Shown here: positions 29,167-35,573 of the stretch, in pieces
Position numbering within the stretch: the first letter of the stretch is position 1
How the letters are laid out: every line of letters begins with the position of its first letter
Assembly: GCA_937128505.1 (NCBI GenBank)
Contig: CAKZMM010000084.1
Location: forward strand, 124,001 to 188,000
Origin: an uncultured Thermogutta sp.
GTDB lineage: Bacteria; Planctomycetota; Planctomycetia; Pirellulales; Thermoguttaceae
Length of the DNA stretch: 64,000 nt
Reading direction: 5' to 3'
Notes under the pieces: model-generated
Database searches by the model: none
Seen by the model: the letters and a program-made list of their open reading frames with translations, nothing else
What the model was told of the DNA's origin: nothing
Translations under genes and position numbers: made by a program

Positions 29167-30333
29167 ATGCCCATTCGGAATTGGACCTTGTGCGACGTGG
29201 AAAGGGACGAGTACATCGAATCCTTGGCAATCGCACCAGCCCAAGTGGGGGGAGCGGCCAAAGGTTACTCGGTTACCAAACGCCGCCTGCATGGCGGGCT
29301 GAGAGATGGGGTAGATGTGGTTGAGATTGACAATGGGCGATTCCGATTCGTCGTCGTTCCCACTCGGGGAATGGGGGTTTGGCATGCACGAGTTGGGGAT
29401 TTGGTCCTGGGATGGAGGGCTCCCATCCAAGGCCCGGTGAACCCGGCCTTTGTGCCCCTCATGGAGCCCAGTGGGCTGGGCTGGCTGGATGGCTTCGACG
29501 AACTTTTGGTGCGGTGTGGTTTGGAAAGTAACGGTGCTCCGGAATTCAACGACAACGGCACTTTGCGCTACCCACTGCACGGTAAGATCGGGAATATTCC
29601 GGCTCATCATGTCGATTTGAGCATCGATGGGGACTTGGGCCGAATCAGTCTCACCGGCGTGGTGGAGGAGGCACGTCTTTTCTTTGGTAAGCTCCGTTTG
29701 ACCACTACCTACATAAGCGAAATAGGACAGAGGGGATTTACCCTGACCGACACGGTCATCAATCTTTCGGCGGAGCCCGGGGAATTCGAGCTACTGTATC
29801 ACATTAATTTCGGACGTCCGCTGCTTGAGCCCGGCAGCCGGGTCGTTTTGCCCGTCGCCAAATTGTGCCCGCGGGACGCGGTAGCAAGCGAACATTTGCC
29901 ATCTTGGGATCGGTATCCCCCTGAAACACCCGGCATCAAAGAAGCTTGTTATTTTATGCAATTGGCCAGCGATGATCAGGGCAACACCGTGGCCGTGCTT
30001 CACAATGCCAACGCCAGTCGGGGCGTGAGCCTGAAATTCAACACAATCCAACTCCCCTATTTCACGCTTTGGAAAAATCCACAGGCAGCGCGCGACGGTT
30101 ACGTGACCGGATTAGAGCCCGGAGTCAACTTCCCGAATCGTCGTTCGTTTGAAAAGCAACAGGGGCGAGTGGTCAGTCTCGCCCCCGGGGAGTCTCGAAC
30201 CTTTCAGATCACCATCGAAGCTTTGGTGGAGCCTGGCCAGGTGGCTGAGGCCGTTGATCGGGTGTCGCAACTATTAAAAGGGCGGCAACCAGAAGTTCTG
30301 TCCGCCCCCGATCCGAATTGGTGTATGACTTAA
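29167..30333 (+). CDS. DUF4432 aldose-1-epimerase-like protein
   Basis: A 388-residue protein of the DUF4432 family, which has the galactose-mutarotase-like beta-sandwich fold. The N-terminus MPIRNWTLCDVERDEYIE, the segment GVDVVEIDNGRFRFVVVPTRGMGVW, and the middle stretch PLHGKIGNIPAHHVDL with conserved histidines are typical. I chose the ATG at 29167, preceded by AGAGGAGG seven bases upstream. A TTG-initiated extension from 29113 would include that ribosome binding site inside the coding region, which argues against it. The substrate is presumably a sugar or sugar acid, but the family has no firm assignment. No sugar operon adjoins it. Confidence 0.85.
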   Translation: MPIRNWTLCDVERDEYIESLAIAPAQVGGAAKGYSVTKRRLHGGLRDGVDVVEIDNGRFRFVVVPTRGMGVWHARVGDLVLGWRAPIQGPVNPAFVPLMEPSGLGWLDGFDELLVRCGLESNGAPEFNDNGTLRYPLHGKIGNIPAHHVDLSIDGDLGRISLTGVVEEARLFFGKLRLTTTYISEIGQRGFTLTDTVINLSAEPGEFELLYHINFGRPLLEPGSRVVLPVAKLCPRDAVASEHLPSWDRYPPETPGIKEACYFMQLASDDQGNTVAVLHNANASRGVSLKFNTIQLPYFTLWKNPQAARDGYVTGLEPGVNFPNRRSFEKQQGRVVSLAPGESRTFQITIEALVEPGQVAEAVDRVSQLLKGRQPEVLSAPDPNWCMT

Positions 30334-30812
30334 AGCAACCGCAGATGATTCTAAAGTCCAAGTTGCCTACACCCTGCTGGATAGGCTTTGCATGTACGAC
30401 GGAAAACTAAGTGGCAAGCGGTTCGGGAGGGAACGAACGGTAACTCCCGAAACGCCTTACTTGCTGCGATGTGAAGTTCTCATGATATCGCGCTGTCGCC
30501 CGGTAGTTCCGCAACCACCATTAAAATGCGGGGATCGGCATCCCCTCACCCCCACCCTAAAATGGGGCAAGTTGAAGCCTTTGGCTTGCAATGGGTGCTG
30601 TAGCGCAAGGCGATGCACAAAGTAGTCGACCCGAATCATGCCGGTCTTACCGCAGAGTCAAGTCTCGCGGAAACCAACACGAATTCGGTTCGACACCAGC
30701 CCGCCGACTCGCGGGGATTACGGGCTACCGCGTGCCCTGGCTGAGCTATAGGCCGACCAGCCTTCCCCGCGAGTTCGCTCGGGATCGCTAATCCGTCCTT
30801 AGCGGACTACCC
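30334..30812. other. Intergenic region with structured inverted repeat
   Basis: Between convergent genes. It holds a 6-bp hairpin (GGGGAT/ATCCCC, 30530-30545) and an 11-bp inverted repeat with internal hairpins (30707-30774), listed separately. A CGCTAA/TTAGCG hairpin near 30786-30805 lies just past the hsp20 stop but lacks a T-run. Confidence 0.55.
30707..30774. repeat. Three-way-junction-like palindromic element
   Basis: ACTCGCGGGGA (30707-30717) pairs perfectly with TCCCCGCGAGT (30764-30774). Between them are two smaller stems, GGGC/GCCC (about 30722-30736) and GGCTG/CAGCC (about 30739-30762). Together they could fold into a three-way junction in DNA or RNA. It resembles a REP-like element or a structured RNA. 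I do not recognise the family. Confidence 0.65.
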
Positions 30813-31301
30813 TTATTGACCCGCCTTGATCGGAATCCGCCGGGATTGAGCTTCAGCGGTTTTCTTCAACCGGATGGTCAGGACGCCCTCGGCAAGCGTA
30901 GCTTCGATCTGCTCAGGATCGACCGTCTGCGGCAGATCGAGCACTCGGCGGAACTTGCCGTAACGGCATTCCGATCGGTAGTACCCACCTTCCTTCCGTT
31001 CGGCAGTTTCCTTCTTTTCGCCGGAAAGCGTCAGTTGCCGGCCGGTTACCGAAACCTCAATCTCCTCCGGTTTTAGACCCGGCACTTCGGCACGAAGCAC
31101 CACATGTTGCTCATCTTCGTGCACATCCACCGCAGGCCACCATGCCTGACCGGTGAACCACGCCGGCCAATCGAGGGCACCGAACGGTTCTGCGAAGAAT
31201 CTGTCAAAGAACCGGTCAAACTCCTCCCGCAAAAGCGCTAGAGGGGATTCCGCCGAACTTTGAACCTCCGAAACTTTCCGCCGCCAAGGAATCAATGCCA
31301 T
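30813..31301 (-). CDS. Small heat-shock protein, Hsp20 family (1)
   Basis: An ATP-independent holdase that binds unfolding proteins in the cytoplasm. The 162-residue protein has an N-terminal arm (MALIPWRRKVSEVQ ... DRFFDRFF) and an alpha-crystallin domain from about residue 55 (WWPAVDVHEDEQHVVLRAEV). The domain includes the hallmark PGLKPEEIEVSV and the late A-x-x-x-G-V-L-T motif LAEGVLTIRLKK. The C-terminal tail carries an I-x-I-like RRIPIK that docks neighbouring subunits. Ribosome binding site AAAGGAGG lies just upstream. It is the last of three hsp20 genes in tandem. Confidence 0.95.
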   Translation of the reverse strand: MALIPWRRKVSEVQSSAESPLALLREEFDRFFDRFFAEPFGALDWPAWFTGQAWWPAVDVHEDEQHVVLRAEVPGLKPEEIEVSVTGRQLTLSGEKKETAERKEGGYYRSECRYGKFRRVLDLPQTVDPEQIEATLAEGVLTIRLKKTAEAQSRRIPIKAGQ

Positions 31302-31458
31302 ATGCCACCTCCTTTCCCAACCTCCCGAATGTGAACTTTTGCGTTTCTAACGAGCCCTTTCCTTCCCCAAAAGCCGCAGACTAGAGACCTCGAATCGATC
31401 GCGCCGATTCGTGGCGAGCGGGACACATCGTGGATTCCATCTTTCACCTAAGCATGCG

Positions 31459-31857
31459 TCATTCTCCCGTTTTGACCGGGATTTTTCGCGGCTTTGCCGC
31501 TTCCGCCTTCGGCAGGTGCAAGGTGAGGACACCGTCGGTATAATCGGCGGCAATCTTGCTGGAATCGATGGTCTCGCTCACGCGGAAGGTGCGATGGTAA
31601 TCCCCGACTCTATACTCGCGAAGCAGAAACTCCGTATCCGGAGCTTGTCGCGGTTCAACCTTCGCATAGATCGTAAGCAACCCATCCTCGAAGTTCACAT
31701 CGATGTCTTCGGGCTTCGCTCCTGGTACCTCAGCCTGAACGACGATTTCTTCCGGAAGCTCTAGAATGTCGACTACTGGCTGGTAACAGGTACCGGAGCG
31801 GAGATGCTCCACTTTACCTTCCTCAGTGCGTCGTTTGACCCGAGTTTCGTTCGCCAT
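31459..31857 (-). CDS. Small heat-shock protein, Hsp20 family (2)
   Basis: A 132-residue Hsp20 with a short N-terminal arm (MANETRVKRRTEEGKVEH) and an alpha-crystallin domain beginning YQPVVDILELPEEIVVQAEV. It has PGAKPEDIDVNFEDGLLTIY, the late motif YTDGVLTLHLPKAEA, and the C-terminal KPRKIPVKTG. The start at 31857 is preceded by AAAGGAGG, and an ATG two codons earlier (31863) is also possible. A longer open frame upstream lacks family sequence. It is the shortest of the three, and the arm sequence differs clearly from its neighbours, so the trio is not a recent triplication. Confidence 0.94.
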   Translation of the reverse strand: MANETRVKRRTEEGKVEHLRSGTCYQPVVDILELPEEIVVQAEVPGAKPEDIDVNFEDGLLTIYAKVEPRQAPDTEFLLREYRVGDYHRTFRVSETIDSSKIAADYTDGVLTLHLPKAEAAKPRKIPVKTGE

Positions 31858-32019
31858 TGTCATCCCTCCTTTCCCTGGTTGTTCCCCGCCTCCGACCCCA
31901 ATGGGAAACAAGCACATTGAGAAATCAGAGGAATCGCTACGAAAGCTTGCCTTATCCGAATGCATTACCCACGTAAGAGACAGCCCACCATGACGGCAGA
32001 GCGCCCCCTTTTTCCCAAC

Positions 32020-32463
32020 TCATTTTGCAGCCACCACAATCTTCCGCGGCTTGGCGGCCGCAGCCTTGGGTACCCGGATCTTCAGGACTCCATACTGGAG
32101 CTCAGCTTGGACGGCGTCGGCCTGAACTTCGCCTGGCAATTGAACCACCCGGCTAAAGTCGCCGGCCCGCCGTTCTCGCCGATGATAGGTCACTCCCTCT
32201 TCCTTGGGCTCCGGCCAGTGAAGCTTGATGGAAAGCTCATTGCCGGCGACCGAAAGCTCCACCTGATCTGCCTTCAGACCCGGCACCTCTAACTCTACGA
32301 AGTACGCTTCAGAATCCTCCCAAATGTTTACCGGTGGACGCCCGCGCTCTACCCAAGCTGGACCGGGCCAGTCGGTCATATCCCTCAAGGTAGAGAGCAT
32401 GCGGTCCATCTCACGAAACAGGTGTGAAAACGGATCCCTTGCACCAAAGAAGCCTCGGCTCAT
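32020..32463 (-). CDS. Small heat-shock protein, Hsp20 family (3)
   Basis: A 147-residue Hsp20 with the N-terminal arm MSRGFFGARDPFSHLFREMD and an alpha-crystallin domain starting near residue 45 (PPVNIWEDSEAYFVELEV). It has PGLKADQVELSV, VTYHRRERRAGDFSR, the late motif LQYGVLKIRVPKAAA and the tail KPRKIVV. The ATG at 32463 has AGGAGGAGGG immediately upstream. A further upstream ATG at 32550 would bury that site in coding sequence. It is the first gene of the tandem trio, and its leader can fold over the ribosome binding site (listed separately). Confidence 0.94.
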   Translation of the reverse strand: MSRGFFGARDPFSHLFREMDRMLSTLRDMTDWPGPAWVERGRPPVNIWEDSEAYFVELEVPGLKADQVELSVAGNELSIKLHWPEPKEEGVTYHRRERRAGDFSRVVQLPGEVQADAVQAELQYGVLKIRVPKAAAAKPRKIVVAAK

Positions 32464-32490
32464 AACCCTCCTCCTTCGCGAAAAGATTAT
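32461..32490 (-). promoter_or_regulatory. Candidate RNA thermometer at the first hsp20 start
   Basis: On the minus strand ATAATC (32490-32485) can pair with GGTTAT (32467-32462), which includes the first two bases of the start codon. Inside, UUUU (32484-32481) can pair with AAGG of the Shine-Dalgarno run across a CGCG loop. This is the shape of a fourU-type heat-sensing hairpin. The inner stem is weak, so this is a suggestion only. Confidence 0.35.
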
Positions 32491-33060
32491 CCCGTCATTG
32501 TTCGCCCACTGACCCCTGATATTCGCCCCAGCCGGTTTGGCGTGAGTCACTTTGAGTTGTCCGAGTGAGGCAACCTGAAGATTTGGTTTCGCATTTGAAT
32601 TCCTTGCAAATCGAATGCCGATTATCGAAGAAAGAGCGCAAGTTCAATTGAAATAAAGACTTTCGATCAACAAAAATTTCGCCCATCCGGCCCTAAAACC
32701 ACTGCCAGATTGGCAGAGTTGGCTCTAAAATCAAAACACACCCATGACTACGATCAGAACTCCGAAAAGCCGAAAGGCCTCTAGCCCGAGGATGTACAAA
32801 ACATGGAGGGCACGTCAACTTTGCCCCGCCAACAAACCCAGCAGGTCCTATGCGCGATGTAGCATTGCGTATTCAATTGGCAAAAACGCAACCGAATAGA
32901 AATGGCACTAGACACTTTTCAAAAGATTAAGGGCTTCCTCTCGGAGGTAGTGGCAAAGACTGAACCACCTAGAAACGCCACTTGAAACCGCACTCCACTC
33001 GTCGGGCAACCAATAGGTTAGCCCGTCGACCCCGGGCCGGAAGCTAATCACACACGCGAT
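32464..33060. other. Intergenic region between ispH and the hsp20 cluster
   Basis: About 600 bases. Just past the ispH stop is a GC-rich hairpin (TTAGC/GCTAA outer with CCCG/CGGG inner, about 33018-33047) without a T-run. The hsp20 leader is at the other end. No CIRCE-like inverted repeat is seen. Confidence 0.5.
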
Positions 33061-34005
33061 TTAGCGGACTTCCAACGGAAGCGAGAAGTGGACGTTTTCC
33101 TTCTTAAAAGCATGCAGCTCCACTTCGGCTCCGAAATTCACGCGGAGATATTCGATACACTCTTCGACAAGCGTTTCTGGAGCACTAGCGCCTGCGGTAA
33201 CCAAGACCGTTTCCGTGCCTGCCAACCACTCCGGACGAATGGCCTCCGGACCATCGATCAAGTACGCTCGGCTTCCGGCCGCGGCAGCAATCTCGGCCAG
33301 TCGGCGACTATTCGAGCTATTTTGACTCCCCAAGACCAAGGTCACTTGGGCCAGAGGAGCAATGGCCCACACAGCCTCCTGTCGATTCTGTGTGGCATAG
33401 CAAACGTCGCCTTTTGGCGGACCCACTATTTTCGGAAAACGCTGACGCAATCGCTCGATAATCGCTTGAACATCTGTTACCGATAGGGTGGTTTGCGTGA
33501 GGTAGGCTACCTTTTCCGGGTCAGGCACCTCAAGGCGATCCACTTCTTCGATCGAACTGACGAGCCGGATTGATTGGGGAGCGTGCCCCATAGTTCCCAC
33601 GACTTCATCATGATCGGCATGACCGATTAAGATGATGGTAAAACCTCGCTCCGCCAGGCGTACGGCTTCCCGATGGACCTTAGTGACTAGGGGGCAAGTT
33701 GCATCGATGGTCCGCAACGATCGCGCTAAAGCATGCTGACGAACCGCCGGGGCAACGCCATGTGCGGAATACAGAAGTGTCGAGCCGGGGGGAACTTGCT
33801 CCAGATCGTCGACGAAAATCACCCCCCGGGATTTGAAGTGCGACACAACCCATTGATTATGGACAATCTCGTGATAGACATAGAGAGGACTTCCAAATAG
33901 GGTTAAAGCCCTCTCCAAAGTTTCAATAGCCATCCGAACGCCGGCACAAAAGCCGCGTGGTTCGACCAAAAAAACTCGCACCTTTCCACCACTATTTGCG
34001 ATCAT
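33061..34005 (-). CDS. ispH: 4-hydroxy-3-methylbut-2-enyl diphosphate reductase
   Basis: Last enzyme of the MEP pathway: reduces HMBPP to isopentenyl and dimethylallyl diphosphate using an iron-sulfur cluster. The 314-residue protein has all three cluster cysteines: C20 in VEPRGFCAGV, one in TIDATCPLVTKVHREA, and one in GDVCYATQNRQ. The substrate-binding serine/asparagine motif reads SQNSSNS, where many homologues have SKNSSNS. The gene diverges from the HpnC-like synthase, with 246 bases between them. A 22-bp duplication lies just before the start codon. Confidence 0.95.
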   Translation of the reverse strand: MIANSGGKVRVFLVEPRGFCAGVRMAIETLERALTLFGSPLYVYHEIVHNQWVVSHFKSRGVIFVDDLEQVPPGSTLLYSAHGVAPAVRQHALARSLRTIDATCPLVTKVHREAVRLAERGFTIILIGHADHDEVVGTMGHAPQSIRLVSSIEEVDRLEVPDPEKVAYLTQTTLSVTDVQAIIERLRQRFPKIVGPPKGDVCYATQNRQEAVWAIAPLAQVTLVLGSQNSSNSRRLAEIAAAAGSRAYLIDGPEAIRPEWLAGTETVLVTAGASAPETLVEECIEYLRVNFGAEVELHAFKKENVHFSLPLEVR

Positions 34006-34014
34006 AAGCCGTGT

Positions 34015-34058
34015 CGGTAACTGTAAGCTAGAAAATCGGTCACTGTAAGCTATAAAAA
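34015..34058. repeat. 22-bp tandem duplication in the ispH leader
   Basis: CGGTAACTGTAAGCTAGAAAAT... at 34015-34036 is followed by a copy at 34037-34058 with about 19 of 22 positions identical. It begins ten bases upstream of the ispH start codon, within the divergent promoter region. Confidence 0.75.
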
Positions 34059-34251
34059 TTTAATGCGGTAAGTAATTGATCATTGTCGCGGGTGATTAAA
34101 GGGAACTGCTTTGAGACTCGTATTTCGAAATTCTCCCAATTCCGAATCTCGATCGCCAGAACCTTCAGTCCTTTCGGCCGCAACGCGGTGCGAAGCTATC
34201 CGCGGTAAAGCTTCTCCTAATTGAGCTTTTTAAGGGAAATGATACCGTAAG

Positions 34252-35193
34252 ATGACTGCTTCGTTTCTTGCAACCGATTTGCAAAGCTACGGCCCGTTGA
34301 GCACCATCCGGGAATCTGTCCCCCTACGCCAGGCGCGGAAATACTGTCGGCAGCTTACCCGGCAGCATTTCGAGAATTTTACGTTTTTGCTACTATCTTT
34401 TCCGCGGTTTTTACGCCAGCACTTTTGTAATCTTTTCGCTTACTACCGGTGGGGAAAGGAGCTCGCCGATCAAGTGCGCGATTCAAAAACCAGCTTAGCA
34501 CTCTTGGACTGGTGGCACCACCTTCTAACTGAATGCTATGCCGGCCGTTCCAGCCACCCCGTTTTCGTGGCCTTGCAGGAAACCATTCGTCGCTTCGAAA
34601 TCCCGCGCGACCCTCTGGCCGAGCTCCTGGTGGCATTTCGCCAGGATCAACAACTTGCGCGCTACGAGTCGCCCGATCAACTATTGATCTACTGCCGATA
34701 TGCGGCGAATCCATGGGGCCGGCTCATCCTTTATCTCGGAGGTTGTCACGATCAGTTTCGCGGCTCTCTCGCTGATGCTATTTGCACGGGCCGTTGCTGG
34801 CTGCACATCTGCCAAAATGTTGCCGCGGCTTGGGCCCGGGGCCGAGTCTATCTACCGCAAACCCATTTGCGGCGTTTCGGTTGCTCCGAGGCTACCCTCA
34901 GTGAGCAGGCAATGACCGATGGGTTCAAACGATTAATCGAGGCCGAATTGGCCGAAGCCGAAGGGTGGCTTCGACGCGGCTTAGCCCTCGTAAACTATGT
35001 TCCACGTTGGCTTCAGTTCGTGGCAGCCCTAATGGTGCACGAAGGATTGACGCAAATCGAGATCTTGCGGCAATCTGGCTTCAACGTATGGTCACGCTCG
35101 TGCCGCCTAACGAGCCTTCAGAAATGGCAAGTGATGGTGAAAGTTTGGTGGCAATGGCGCCGAGGACTTCTCATGAAGGCTGCCGCCAGTTGA
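34252..35193 (+). CDS. Squalene/phytoene synthase family protein, HpnC-like
   Basis: A 313-residue member of the trans-isoprenyl synthase family. HpnC and relatives act on presqualene diphosphate on the route from farnesyl diphosphate to squalene and hopanoids. The fold-defining segments are present: HFENFTFLLLSFPRFLRQHFCNLFAYYRW, LLIYCRYAANPWGRLIL and ARGRVYLPQ. However, both aspartate-rich motifs that hold magnesium-diphosphate are changed. Where relatives have a DDxAD-type motif this protein has GKELADQ, and where they have QDVxRD it has QNVAAAW. It may be catalytically inactive, a partner subunit, or an enzyme with altered chemistry. It diverges from ispH, which makes precursors for the same pathway. 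No hpnD or hpnE gene is in the window. Confidence 0.75.
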   Translation: MTASFLATDLQSYGPLSTIRESVPLRQARKYCRQLTRQHFENFTFLLLSFPRFLRQHFCNLFAYYRWGKELADQVRDSKTSLALLDWWHHLLTECYAGRSSHPVFVALQETIRRFEIPRDPLAELLVAFRQDQQLARYESPDQLLIYCRYAANPWGRLILYLGGCHDQFRGSLADAICTGRCWLHICQNVAAAWARGRVYLPQTHLRRFGCSEATLSEQAMTDGFKRLIEAELAEAEGWLRRGLALVNYVPRWLQFVAALMVHEGLTQIEILRQSGFNVWSRSCRLTSLQKWQVMVKVWWQWRRGLLMKAAAS

Positions 35194-35573
35194 GGAGGCC
35201 GTTAGCTATCTCGTCGAAATCTCAATCTATCTCGTCGAAATCTGACTAACCACGCCACGAGAAAGCGACACAAGCCGGTTCGAATGGCTCTGTCATAAAA
35301 AAGTACGAATGCTTCTGGCATAGAAGAAAAGAGCTAGCACGCACAGTTCTTTCCGCGTGATATCCCGGAAGCGACTCCTGCACCCCTCGCGACGGCGTCA
35401 CCCCACCCAGCCACGCGCGCCGCCAAGCCCCCCCTCATACAGCGGGCGGTGCTCATTCAGCCTACAACCCGGTCCCCCACGCGCTAAGCTTCCCCAGCCG
35501 CATACCCCAACATAGCTTTCGCCAGCCGGAGCGTTGTCAGAAACACGCTCAATCAGAGCGTTCTCGCCAAGGC
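35194..35573. other. Intergenic region between convergent genes
   Basis: Contains a 17-bp near-tandem duplication (35206-35243) right after the synthase stop. Otherwise I see no gene or clear terminator. Confidence 0.5.
35206..35243 (+). repeat. 17-bp near-tandem duplication
   Basis: CTATCTCGTCGAAATCT occurs at 35206-35222 and, after four bases, at 35227-35243, with no mismatch. It starts 13 bases after the stop codon of the HpnC-like gene. Confidence 0.85.

Noticed and set aside
30690-30775. Minus-strand tRNA with TATAGCTCAGCC as D-arm
   Set aside because: No anticodon stem with a 7-base loop and no T-arm with TTCRA follow at the right spacing. Reported instead as a structured inverted repeat.
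35270-35300. Second T-loop-like box GGTTCGAATGGCT
   Set aside because: It does not pair as a T-arm and no other tRNA arms surround it.
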